Source: Clostridium_AD sp964467165
GTDB taxonomy: Bacteria > Bacillota > Clostridia > Clostridiales > Clostridiaceae
Assembly: GCA_964467165.1 (NCBI GenBank)
Contig: CAYXOL010000005.1
Location: 1 to 64,000 of the forward strand
Direction of reading: 5' to 3'
Length of the DNA: 64,000 nucleotides
How positions within the stretch are numbered: the stretch's first letter is position 1; every line of letters begins with the position of its first letter. The position numbers and the translations under genes were made by a program. Below are positions 51,437-59,590 of this stretch, one piece after another. The notes under the pieces are model-generated. The model did no database searches, was not told where the DNA came from, and worked only from the letters and a program-made list of their open reading frames with translations.

Positions 51437-52609
51437 ATGAATTTAGATTTTACTTATCAAAACCCAACAACAATTTATTTTGGAAAGACTGCTTTAGATA
51501 ACTTAAGCAGTGAACTTGCAAGTTATGGTGATACCATTATGCTTGCTTATGGAAAAGGTGCTATTAAGAAAAGTGGACTTTATGATCAAGTTGTATCTAT
51601 CTTAAAGGAAAGTGGTAAAAACATCGTTGAATTATCTGGAATTATGGCAAACCCAACTTATGAAAAAGTCATGGAAGGTGTTGCTCTTGTACGTGAGAAT
51701 AAGGTAGACCTGATTTTAGCTGTTGGTGGCGGTTCCGTTATTGATTGTTCAAAGGCAATTTCGGTATCCGCATATTGTGAAGGTGATGCGTGGACACGTT
51801 ACTGGTTAAAATTTGAGCCTGTAGATAATAAAATAGTACCCGTTGCATCTATTCTTACATTGGCAGGAACAGGATCCGAAATGAATGGTGGATCAGTTAT
51901 TACCAATGATGATATGAAACTTAAGATGGGACGTGTTTTCCCATCAAATATGAATCCAAAATTTTCAATATTGAATCCGGAATATACATTTACATTACCT
52001 GAATATCAGATGGTAAGTGGAATTTTTGATATGATGTCACATTTAATGGAAGCTTATTTCTCAGGTGAAGATGATACTACTACTGACTATATGATTGAAG
52101 GAGTTCTTCGTTCTATCGTAAGCAGTGCAAAAATTGCAGTGAAAGATCCTAAAGACTACGAAGCAAGAAGTAATTTGATGTGGAGCTCTACTCTTGCAAT
52201 GAACCCGATTATGGGGTTAAGCAAAACAAAAGACTGGGAAGTTCATATGATTGAACATCAGCTTGGTGCCTATACGGATTGTGCACACGGTATGGGTCTG
52301 GCATCAATTTCACTTCCATATTACCGATATATATATCAGTTTGGTTTAGATAAGTTTGTTCGCTTTGCTAAGCAAGTATGGTGTGTAGATGAAACTGGAA
52401 AGACAAAGGAAGAAGTTGCTTTGGAAGGTATTAATGCTATGGAAAGATTCGTAAAAGAATGTGGCATAGTGACGAGCCTTAAGGAGCTTGGTGCAACAGA
52501 AGGAATGCTTCCACTAATTGCAAATTCAACTGTACTTTTAGGCGGATATAAAGTTCTTACAGCAGAGGAAATCTTAGAAATTTTAACGACTGCATATGCT
52601 GCGGAATAA
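51437..52609 (+). CDS. Iron-containing alcohol dehydrogenase
   Basis: A 390-residue group III alcohol dehydrogenase (butanol dehydrogenase/YqhD-like branch). FTYQNPTTIYFGKTALDNL opens the protein, the NAD(P) loop GGGSVIDCSKAI lies near 97-108, and metal ligands are in FDMMSHLMEAYF and HMIEHQLGAYTDCAHGMGL. Reduces aldehydes to alcohols. RBS GGAGAG within ATGGAGAGAAG; start 51437. Upstream, TTGGCC-19-TAGGAT (51304-51334) could be a weak MerR-type promoter. Confidence 0.9.
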   Translation: MNLDFTYQNPTTIYFGKTALDNLSSELASYGDTIMLAYGKGAIKKSGLYDQVVSILKESGKNIVELSGIMANPTYEKVMEGVALVRENKVDLILAVGGGSVIDCSKAISVSAYCEGDAWTRYWLKFEPVDNKIVPVASILTLAGTGSEMNGGSVITNDDMKLKMGRVFPSNMNPKFSILNPEYTFTLPEYQMVSGIFDMMSHLMEAYFSGEDDTTTDYMIEGVLRSIVSSAKIAVKDPKDYEARSNLMWSSTLAMNPIMGLSKTKDWEVHMIEHQLGAYTDCAHGMGLASISLPYYRYIYQFGLDKFVRFAKQVWCVDETGKTKEEVALEGINAMERFVKECGIVTSLKELGATEGMLPLIANSTVLLGGYKVLTAEEILEILTTAYAAE

Positions 52610-52654
52610 GATTATGAGTAAACAAAAGAATACTTGAAGACTACAATATGGAAG

Positions 52655-52697
52655 AAGCCCACTGACGAGGTAAAAAACGGCAGTGGGCATAACTCTT
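52655..52697 (+). terminator. terminator of iron ADH
   Basis: GCCCACTG / CAGTGGGC stem (52657-52664 with 52681-52688), then ATAACTCTTTTC; a modest T-run. Confidence 0.65.
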
Positions 52698-52786
52698 TTC
52701 TTATCAATTGTGCAGATAATAAATTATAATTAATAGTAAATGCAAGAAGTTTCATATAATTTTTGCAAAACGTTAAAAATAAGGTA

Positions 52787-52817
52787 TTGACATAAAGTTA
52801 ACTTTATCATTTATCAT
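52787..52817 (+). promoter_or_regulatory. MerR-type promoter with AdhR-like box, before lipoprotein genes
   Basis: TTGACA (52787-52792), 19-bp spacer, TATCAT (52812-52817); box CATAAAG-TTAA-CTTTATC at 52791-52808. Confidence 0.8.
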
Positions 52818-52873
52818 AAATATACTACGTTGATAGTGTTAACACTATCACTACTTTTGAGGAGGTTAACAAT

Positions 52874-53422
52874 ATGAAACAAATATTAGCATCAGGTCTT
52901 GTATTTATAATGCTTTTCTCACTTGCAGGTTGTGGATATAACATTGATTCCAAGAAAAGTAATCCTTCAACGCCATCCGATAAAAATTCGGATGGCGGAA
53001 ATAAAATATCCGAAAGTTCAGTTACGAAGGAAACATCTTCAACAGGAGAAGGCGATTCTGTGGAGAATGCAAGAATCAAGTTTAAGTTTGGTAATGAAGA
53101 AGTTATTGCCAAGATGTATGATAATCCTACTAGCAGAGCCTTGCTGGTTCAGCTACCGCTTACTATAACTTTTGAAGATTATGCAAGTTTAGAAAAAATC
53201 GGCTATCCTCCTAAATCGCTGACAACAGAAGGTGCACCTTCAGGTGCTGATCCTAAATTAGGTGATTTAGCTATATATTCACCTTGGGGGAATCTAGTTG
53301 TTTACTACGGAGAAAGCAAGTATGCCAATGGATTGATTATACTCGGACATATTGAATCAGGCGAGGAAAAATTTTTAAAAATGGAACAAAAATTTACTGT
53401 TACTATTGAAAGAATGGATTAA
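52874..53422 (+). CDS. Lipoprotein with cyclophilin-like domain, 1
   Basis: A 182-residue lipoprotein. Signal peptide with lipobox LAGC (Cys20), a Ser/Thr/Lys-rich linker to about residue 62, then a cyclophilin-like domain of about 115 residues: IKFKFGNEEVIAKMYDNPTSR, LPLTITFEDYASLEKIGY, SPWGNLVVYYG and ANGLIILGHIESG. This bacterial family has the cyclophilin fold; peptidyl-prolyl isomerase activity is unproven. RBS GGAGG. First gene behind an AdhR-type promoter. Its domain is strikingly close to that of the 55555 protein. Confidence 0.82.
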   Translation: MKQILASGLVFIMLFSLAGCGYNIDSKKSNPSTPSDKNSDGGNKISESSVTKETSSTGEGDSVENARIKFKFGNEEVIAKMYDNPTSRALLVQLPLTITFEDYASLEKIGYPPKSLTTEGAPSGADPKLGDLAIYSPWGNLVVYYGESKYANGLIILGHIESGEEKFLKMEQKFTVTIERMD

Positions 53423-53549
53423 TTAGTGGGAGTAAAGAAAAAAGAAAACTACATTATCAGATGAGACAAGCTTATTACTATGTATAGTAGTTTATTAAGC
53501 AAGAAGTTCTTGTTTGATAGAGAATTTATATTATTGGAGGTAAAAAAAT

Positions 53550-54116
53550 ATGAAAAAAATAATTTCATTAGCTGTTACAATTTGCATGGTATTTTCCTTA
53601 GCTGCTTGTAGCAATGGAAAAACAATAAGCAATGGTGAATCTACTAAGAGTAGCACTACTACAACAAAGACCACAGATAATTTGAATGCATCAACTGAAA
53701 AAGAGACAAAAGGATCTAATAGGTCTACACGTGTTATTGAGAATGGAACAGCAATTACACTGACCATTGGAGATACTGTGATGCCGGCAACATTAAATAA
53801 CTCTACAACGGCAAAGGAATTAATTTCTCGTCTCCCATATACTGTGAGTTTGAATAGATTTTCCCACGATTATTGTGGTGTAATGGAAGATCCTTTGAAA
53901 TATGATGAAAAGGATGTACATAACGGATGGATGAACGGCGATATTGATTTTGCCCGTGATGCAAATTATTTTACTATACTTTTTGAGGATGAAGAAAAAT
54001 CTCAACAATTCGGAGATCAAGTAAACATCGGAAAGCTCGATGGCGATTTATCTGAAATAAAAGGATTAGGAAGTTCAATTGATATACTGATTCAATTAGC
54101 AGCAACTACGAAGTAA
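53550..54116 (+). CDS. Lipoprotein with cyclophilin-like domain, 2
   Basis: A 188-residue lipoprotein with lipobox LAAC (Cys19), a Ser/Thr-rich linker (about 25-62), and a more divergent cyclophilin-like domain: AITLTIGDTVMPATLNNSTTAK, LISRLPYTVSLNRFSHDYCG, GDIDFARDANYFTILFED. The WGN strand of protein 1 is replaced by a longer aspartate-rich loop. RBS TTGGAGG. It follows protein 1 after 127 nt and is probably cotranscribed. Exposed on the outer face of the membrane. Confidence 0.78.
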   Translation: MKKIISLAVTICMVFSLAACSNGKTISNGESTKSSTTTTKTTDNLNASTEKETKGSNRSTRVIENGTAITLTIGDTVMPATLNNSTTAKELISRLPYTVSLNRFSHDYCGVMEDPLKYDEKDVHNGWMNGDIDFARDANYFTILFEDEEKSQQFGDQVNIGKLDGDLSEIKGLGSSIDILIQLAATTK

Positions 54117-54235
54117 AAAGAAAGAAAGAATTTTAGTTTTCAAAATAATATTATCTTTTGAAGTAATAACCCAATAGGAAAAGACCTCAATAACCTGTGT
54201 TTACTCAGTCGTAACATAATACGTGAAGTTAAAAA

Positions 54236-54267
54236 TAGCTGCAACTATAATGTAGCTGTTTTCCCGT
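54236..54267 (+). terminator. possible terminator
   Basis: AGCTGCA...TGTAGCT stem with one mismatch followed by GTTTTCC in the 229-nt gap before the flavodoxin lipoprotein. Nothing else is recognised in that gap. Confidence 0.4.
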
Positions 54268-54345
54268 GGTGGGATTTACCAAAATGATTGTACAGGCTTA
54301 TTAAATAGGAAAAATAGTATAAGGATTATAGAAGGTGGTAATTAA

Positions 54346-55041
54346 ATGTTGAAGATAAATATTAGAAGTATGAATGTTATGAAAAAGCTAATAGTAATCC
54401 TTATTACTATAATATTAGCAATTTCCCTTACGGCGTGTAAGAAAAATAACGGTTCACCTCAGAATAGTAATAAAACAAACAAGGTTTCAAATTCAGATAA
54501 AATTCTTATAGCTTATTTTTCTCGTGAAGGTAACACCAGCGGAGCAAGTACAAATTCAAATGTAGATGCTGTGACAAGAGCCAGTTTACAGCCCGGTAAT
54601 ACACGGATAATTGCTGACCAAATCCATGAAGCCATGGTTGGCGATATTTTTAAAATCCAGACTGTGAAACCATACCCCAGTGATTATGATAAGGTTGTGG
54701 ATCAGGCAAAGAAGGAACAGGACTCAGATTATAAACCTGATCTGAAAACAAAGGTTGAAAATATTGGATCCTATGATGTGATTTTTATTGGCTATCCTAA
54801 TTGGTGGGTTACATTACCAATGCCAGTTGAGAAGTTTTTATCAGAATATGACTTGTCCGGAAAAATAATTATTCCCTTCTGTACCCACGAAGGAAGCGGA
54901 TTTGGCCGAAGCATTGATGACATAAAAGAGCTTTGCCCTAATTCAACTATTGCAGATGGTTTTGAAGTTATGGATAAAGATGCAAAAAATTCAAAGAATG
55001 ATGTATCAAAGTGGCTGAAAAACATTGGAATGCTTAAATAG
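54346..55041 (+). CDS. Lipoprotein flavodoxin, extracytoplasmic
   Basis: A 231-residue protein: signal peptide with lipobox SLTAC (Cys31), short Asn/Ser linker, then a full flavodoxin domain. ILIAYFSREGNTSGAS is the FMN phosphate loop, IGYPNWWVTLPMPVEKFLS and FCTHEGSGFG are flavin-contact loops. It is anchored outside the membrane, so FMN must be exported or bound before export. It is related to the cytoplasmic flavodoxin at 37129. RBS GAAGGTGG before ATG 54346; the ATG at 54379 has none. A likely electron carrier at the cell surface, fed by the DUF4405 membrane protein or by a lipoprotein partner. Confidence 0.85.
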   Translation: MLKINIRSMNVMKKLIVILITIILAISLTACKKNNGSPQNSNKTNKVSNSDKILIAYFSREGNTSGASTNSNVDAVTRASLQPGNTRIIADQIHEAMVGDIFKIQTVKPYPSDYDKVVDQAKKEQDSDYKPDLKTKVENIGSYDVIFIGYPNWWVTLPMPVEKFLSEYDLSGKIIIPFCTHEGSGFGRSIDDIKELCPNSTIADGFEVMDKDAKNSKNDVSKWLKNIGMLK

Positions 55042-55062
55042 CATTAACGAAATGAGCATAAG

Positions 55063-55495
55063 ATGAATCCAAAATTGATTAGCAAAATTATGAAATTAGT
55101 AAAACAACAGATACTTAATGGAGAGAGCATTATTTCATAGCAAAGATGTACAGGTTTCCTATTCAACGTTTGCTGATGGGGAGTCTCCGTTAAAGGAGAG
55201 CCAGAATATTAAAATAGATCACAGTATATTTAAATGGGAATATCCATTAGAGTACTGTAAAAACATTGTAGTAGAGGACAGTACATTTTTTGAAAAGGCC
55301 CGTTCGGGAATCTGGTATACGGAGAATATTGCAATAACAGACACTAGCATTGAAGCACCGAAGATTTTTAGGCGTGCAAAGGGTATTACATTAGAGAATG
55401 TTACCATGCAAAATGCTGGCGAGACATTATGGAACTGTGATGACATATTACATAAATTTCAAGGATTAAAAAATTATTCCTATTTGGCCAGTTAA
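55063..55495 (+). pseudogene. DUF3737 protein gene, frameshifted and 3'-truncated
   Basis: The downstream frame (55118-55495) reads ERALFHSKDVQVSYSTFADGE then RSGIWYTENIAITDT and ETLWNCDD, the right-handed beta-helix pattern of DUF3737 proteins, which are normally about 280 residues. The natural start (MKLVKQQILNGE, 55090) lies in another frame. Adding one GA unit to GGAGAGAG (55118 region) restores NGERALF, so loss of one GA dinucleotide by slippage is the simplest cause. After residue 113 the frame departs from the family and ends, so the 3' half is also gone. Confidence 0.65.
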
Positions 55496-55554
55496 ATAAA
55501 AAACTGAGAATTATGCACAGGGTTATTAAATTTATTAAGAAGGTAGTGATTATA

Positions 55555-56364
55555 ATGAGATTGAGTAAGTCAAGGTTTATGATTTCATTTTTAGTTTTAG
55601 TTTTTTTTCTAACTGTGATTTTCAATTATTGCATATACAAAGTAGATGCTGCATCAGTGGTAAAAGTGAAACAGTGGGAGGAAAAGAAAAATATAAGTTC
55701 AACTAAGACTTGGACAATAAAATTTAACACTAAATTAGATTCTAGCTCTGTAGATAAAGCTATTTCAGTAACAGATTCAGCAGGAAACATAGTTAATGTG
55801 AGAACAACTGTAACTGAAGATGGTAAAAGTATATTAGTATATGCTCCGGAAGAGAAATATACACCAAGAGAAAAGTATTACCTCAATATTTCTCAAGATT
55901 TAAAATCTATCTACAAACTTAACGGAAATGTTCAAACTCTAAAAAGCATTAACCAATCGGTTCAGATGAAATTTACAATTAATGATGATAGTTTAGAAAT
56001 TATAAAAGATACTAAAATAAAATTGTCTTTTAACAACGAAGAAGTAATTGTGAAAATGAATGATACTGCAACAAGTAGAGATTTTTTAATGTTACTTCCA
56101 TTAACATTAAAATTTGAAGATTATGCAGAAACTGAAAAAATTAGTTATCTTCCCAGGAAATTATTAACACAAGATGCACCATCAGGCAGTGATCCATCCC
56201 TTGGAGACTTTGATTTATATGCTCCTTGGGGAAACTTGGCTATTTTTCATAAAGATTCTGGCTATGCAAGCGGACTTATTGTATTAGGCAAAATTGAATC
56301 TGGAATAGAAAAGCTTGCAGGTATTAAGGGCGATTTTACAGTTGAAATTAAAAAAGTTGATTAA
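55555..56364 (+). CDS. Exported protein: Ig-like (Big_5) plus cyclophilin-like domain
   Basis: A 269-residue protein. An uncleaved anchor or signal peptide (about 8-30) precedes an SbsA/Big_5-type Ig domain (about 35-125: VKVKQWEEKKNISSTKTWTIKF, SITVTDSAGN-like strands, YTPREKYYLNIS). The cyclophilin-like domain (about 150-265) matches lipoprotein 1 almost line by line (KLSFNNEEVIVKMNDTATSR, LPLTLKFEDYAETEKISY, APWGNLAIFHKDSGYASGL). RBS AGAAGG before ATG 55555. The fusion gives the same domain a different, wall- or membrane-proximal mounting. Confidence 0.75.
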   Translation: MRLSKSRFMISFLVLVFFLTVIFNYCIYKVDAASVVKVKQWEEKKNISSTKTWTIKFNTKLDSSSVDKAISVTDSAGNIVNVRTTVTEDGKSILVYAPEEKYTPREKYYLNISQDLKSIYKLNGNVQTLKSINQSVQMKFTINDDSLEIIKDTKIKLSFNNEEVIVKMNDTATSRDFLMLLPLTLKFEDYAETEKISYLPRKLLTQDAPSGSDPSLGDFDLYAPWGNLAIFHKDSGYASGLIVLGKIESGIEKLAGIKGDFTVEIKKVD

Positions 56365-56382
56365 ATCATTGAAAGGCATGCC

Positions 56383-56490
56383 TGTGGTGAGCGTTTTATC
56401 CGTATAGCTCAGTCACTTGAAATGAAAGATGCACAGAAATCGGAGAACTTCACTACCCTGGCGAAAGCCTTAATAGGTTGTCTAAGATAG
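56383..56490 (+). pseudogene. C-terminal gene fragment, possibly iron alcohol dehydrogenase
   Basis: 35 codons open in frame from TGT 56383 to TAG 56490 (GERFIRIAQSLEMKDAQKSE, then NFTTLAKALIGCLR), no start codon or RBS. Composition is more GC-rich than the surroundings. The pattern resembles the last helices of an iron ADH, but this is weak. I read it as the tail of a deleted gene. Confidence 0.3.
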
Positions 56491-56544
56491 GATTTATTAA
56501 ATAATGAATTGCTTCATTTTTAATAAATAAAAGGAGCAGATGAA

Positions 56545-57243
56545 ATGACACCGAAGAAAATATTTCAAATTATTGTAGACTTAGCAATGACTGCTATGCT
56601 GCCTGTACTCATGGCATATTCGCTGGTTGGTGAAGTAACGCATGAGTGGGTGGGGATTTCTATATTTATATTGTTTATCATCCACCACATTTTAAATTAT
56701 AGATGGCATCAAAATCTTTTAAAAGGGAGGTATTCTGGCATTCGAATCCTGGGGACAGTTATCAACATTCTGATTTTTGCAATGATGGTCTGTCTTATGG
56801 TTAGTGGAATCATGATGTCCCGTCATGTGTTCATATTCCTTCATATAAATGGTGGTACGTCCTTTGTAAGAACAATTCATCTGCTTGCTTCCTATTGGGG
56901 CTTTGTTCTGATGTCAGTACATCTAGGTCTTCACTGGAATGTGCTGATGGGCGTTGCAAAAAAGATTGCTGGTAAAAAGGAGCCTTCCCGAATGCGTACT
57001 GTTTTTCTGCGTATAATAGCTGTTTTGATTGCTGCTTATGGTATATATTCCTTCTTGCAACGGAAAAACGCCTCTTATATGCTGCTTAAAACTCAGTTTG
57101 TGTTCTTTGATTTTGATGAACCATTGAGTTTGTTTTTCGCTGACCAGCTAGCAATCATGGGGCTGTTTGTCTGTATTGGCCATTATGCTTCAAAATTACT
57201 CCATAGAACGGTTTCCAAAAGAAAACCTACGAAGGAAATGTGA
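56545..57243 (+). CDS. DUF4405 membrane protein, probable haem b carrier
   Basis: A 232-residue polytopic protein with five or six membrane helices. Histidines are placed as in cytochrome b-type bundles: His33, His47/His48 and His55 in the first half, His94 and His100, and the pair His112/His126 (13 residues between, HLLASYWGFVLMSVHLGLHW). DUF4405 proteins are thought to be related to the membrane cytochrome b subunits of redox enzymes. RBS AAAGGAG. It lies downstream of the lipoprotein flavodoxin and cyclophilin proteins, so it may move electrons across the membrane to them. Confidence 0.75.
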   Translation: MTPKKIFQIIVDLAMTAMLPVLMAYSLVGEVTHEWVGISIFILFIIHHILNYRWHQNLLKGRYSGIRILGTVINILIFAMMVCLMVSGIMMSRHVFIFLHINGGTSFVRTIHLLASYWGFVLMSVHLGLHWNVLMGVAKKIAGKKEPSRMRTVFLRIIAVLIAAYGIYSFLQRKNASYMLLKTQFVFFDFDEPLSLFFADQLAIMGLFVCIGHYASKLLHRTVSKRKPTKEM

Positions 57244-57257
57244 CGTTGATAAGATAT

Positions 57258-57473
57258 ATGAACAGGTTCTTTAAAGAAAATAATATAGAAATTAATATGG
57301 AGTCTGGAGATAAATAAACATTAAAAAATACAGTAGATTTTATTTCATTTAGGTACTATGTGAGTTCATGTGCAACTTCAGATCCCGAAAAGAATAAAGC
57401 TGAGGCGGTTTCTCTTGGGATAAGTAGAATAAGGATTTGTAGCGGGATTAGAATCTCCGTACTCCTAAAATAG
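57258..57473 (+). pseudogene. GH1 6-phospho-beta-glucosidase fragment
   Basis: One reading frame of 71 codons with a single TAA inside (57315). It reads MNRFFKENNIEINMESGDK, stop, LKNTVDFISFRYYVSSCATSD and PEKNKAEAV. The NTVDFISF-YY-S motif followed by a DPEKNK segment is characteristic of glycoside hydrolase family 1 6-phospho-beta-glucosidases, about two-thirds along that protein. The rest of the gene is absent. Confidence 0.65.
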
Positions 57474-57769
57474 GGAGTATGTAGATTTTTTTTAATGTAA
57501 ACAGGTATAATGATTTCCCGTGATATTTTATTATCTATTACATGTTTAAATTAATTGGAAAATATGAGAAATCAATTTTATCATTAAAAGGCAAACAAAG
57601 TTATTAAGAAAATTTTACTTCATTTTTATATAGTAGTTGTTAGCTTTAATGGATATCTATAATGATTTGGAGTATATTATAATTAGAAGCTTTTAATTTG
57701 ATAAAGTTGTAGTTTTATAATCTAAACAAAAACAATAGTAATATATAAATTAGTAAAGGAGTGGTTAAG
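57474..57769. other. intergenic region before gpmA
   Basis: About 300 nt, very AT-rich. It begins with TACTCC...GGGAGTA and a T-run (57461-57496), which may be a terminator left from the lost GH1 gene. No promoter is certain for gpmA. Confidence 0.35.
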
Positions 57770-58507
57770 TTGATTAAGCTGGTATTAATAAGACATGGTG
57801 AAAGCCTTTGGAATAAAGAAAATAGATTTACCGGTTGGACAGATGTAGATTTATCAGAGAATGGTTTAATTGAGGCAAGGAAAGCTGGTGCAATACTTAA
57901 ACAAAATGGGTATACCTTTGACATAGCCTATACTTCAGTATTAAAAAGGGCAATTAGAACTCTATGGATTGCATTGCATGAGATGGATTTAATGTGGATT
58001 CCTGTTTATAAGTCATGGAAGCTCAATGAAAGACATTACGGAGCATTGCAAGGTTTAAACAAGGCGGAAACTGCAGAAAAATATGGCGATGAGCAAGTTC
58101 ATAAATGGAGAAGATATGTAGATGTAAGACCACCAGAACTTTCGATCACTGATGATAGATATCCAGGGAAGGAATTAAAATATAGTGAATTAAGAGAAGA
58201 CCAACTTCCTACAACTGAAAATTTAGAGGATACTATAAAGAGGGTAATGGAGGAATGGTTCCAGGAAATAGCACCGAAAATTAAATCGGGTAAGAAGGTT
58301 ATAATTTCTGCACATGGTAATACTTTAAGAGCTTTAGTGAAATACCTGGATAACATATCTAGCGATAATATAGTAAATTTGAATATACCTACAGGAATTC
58401 CACTTGTATATGAACTAGATGATAATTTGAAGCCTATTCGGCACTATTATTTAGAGCTAGATGGCAAATTGCCTGAAGAGGCAATTCCAAAAACATTTGC
58501 GGAATAA
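57770..58507 (+). CDS. gpmA: 2,3-bisphosphoglycerate-dependent phosphoglycerate mutase
   Basis: A 245-residue histidine phosphatase-superfamily enzyme of glycolysis. The nucleophile His9 is in LVLIRHGESLWNKENRFTGWTDVDLSENG. The catalytic Glu is in SWKLNERHYGALQGLNKAETAEKYG and the second His in ISAHGNTLRALVKYLD. I take TTG 57770 as start (MIKLVLIRHG), 8 nt after AAAGGAG; GTG 57761 touches the RBS. Monocistronic, terminator at 58524. Confidence 0.93.
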   Translation: MIKLVLIRHGESLWNKENRFTGWTDVDLSENGLIEARKAGAILKQNGYTFDIAYTSVLKRAIRTLWIALHEMDLMWIPVYKSWKLNERHYGALQGLNKAETAEKYGDEQVHKWRRYVDVRPPELSITDDRYPGKELKYSELREDQLPTTENLEDTIKRVMEEWFQEIAPKIKSGKKVIISAHGNTLRALVKYLDNISSDNIVNLNIPTGIPLVYELDDNLKPIRHYYLELDGKLPEEAIPKTFAE

Positions 58508-58523
58508 AAAAATGGTCAAAGAT

Positions 58524-58576
58524 AACCAGAAAAAACTGCTGAAATATTTATATATATTTCAGCAGTTTTTTCTGGT
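58524..58576. terminator. bidirectional terminator
   Basis: ACCAGAAAAAACTGCTGAAATAT with its complement ATATTTCAGCAGTTTTTTCTGGT, a stem of over 20 bp between convergent gpmA and the ABC transporter genes. Confidence 0.9.
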
Positions 58577-58615
58577 TTAATTTTAAACCTGATTTAATGA
58601 CAAATATGAAATGTA

Positions 58616-59590
58616 TTATTTTAAATTAGCTAATAAGCTTTTAATATCAACAGTTTTTGTTAACATTCCATTTTGTTTTAGAAAATCTTGGGTTTTAGTA
58701 AGTTCAGCTATATCCTTTTCTGTTATTTCAGGATTGAAGTCATATAAGCCATACATACTCTTAACTTGATCCAAGGTAAGCTTCGTCTCATCAGCAGTTA
58801 ATTTATAAGTTTCATCACTATTATCCTTCATAAATTGTAGGCTTTTCTCATGAACTGCCATATATCTTTTGGCTATAGCAGGATATTTTTCTAAAAACTT
58901 TCCACTTGCTGCTATTACAATGGTTGCATCTAAAATGCCTTCACCAGTGGTGAGTATTCGTGCTCCATTTTTCTCAGCGTTGGCAACTGAAGGACCCGCC
59001 ACAAGAGCTGCATCTACTTTTCCAGCTAGAAGTGAAGAAACACTAGCAGGTATTGCCATATTGCTGAACTCAACATCCTCTGCTTTTAAATTTTCTTTTG
59101 TAAGGGCACCAAGAAGTAACTGATGAAGTATTGTTCCCTTAGGACCAACTACTTTCTTTCCTTTAAGATCCGCAATAGTTTTTATAGTTGGATCCTTTAC
59201 CATTATTGTAAATGCTTTTGGAGCTCTGCTGTATATGCCAATAATTTTAATGTCAACTCCATTAGCACCTGCAAGAATTACTGAAGTTGCACCAATGGCA
59301 TTGCAAAAATCAAGGGAACCTGCTGCTAGTGCCTCTGTCATCTTAGAACCTTCTGTTATTTCAGGATAACTGATATTAATACCATCTTTAGAGAATTCAT
59401 TTTCAAAAAGCTGCTTTTTCTTTTCAATTATAGACGGTACATTTAAGGGCGCTTTTACATAGGAAATGTTAAGAACCTTAGGGTCCTTTACTTTTGGTGC
59501 GCTGGCTACTTGTTTTGGTGCACAACCAGTAAAAGAAGCTAAAATAATTAAGGTACTTACAATAAAACTTGTTTTTTTATAAAAATTCAT
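58616..59590 (-). CDS. ABC transporter substrate-binding lipoprotein (NMT1/SsuA family)
   Basis: A 324-residue lipoprotein with lipobox FTGC (Cys23) and an NMT1/THI5-like periplasmic-binding domain: ALAAGSLDFCNAIGATSVILA, TIADLKGKKVVGPKGTILHQLL and SLLAGKVDAALVAGP. Relatives bind nitrate, sulfonates, taurine, thiamine precursors or aromatic compounds; the ligand cannot be told. RBS GAGGAGG before ATG 59590. It overlaps the ATPase gene by 14 nt. Third gene of the minus-strand operon. Confidence 0.85.
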   Translation of the reverse strand: MNFYKKTSFIVSTLIILASFTGCAPKQVASAPKVKDPKVLNISYVKAPLNVPSIIEKKKQLFENEFSKDGINISYPEITEGSKMTEALAAGSLDFCNAIGATSVILAGANGVDIKIIGIYSRAPKAFTIMVKDPTIKTIADLKGKKVVGPKGTILHQLLLGALTKENLKAEDVEFSNMAIPASVSSLLAGKVDAALVAGPSVANAEKNGARILTTGEGILDATIVIAASGKFLEKYPAIAKRYMAVHEKSLQFMKDNSDETYKLTADETKLTLDQVKSMYGLYDFNPEITEKDIAELTKTQDFLKQNGMLTKTVDIKSLLANLK

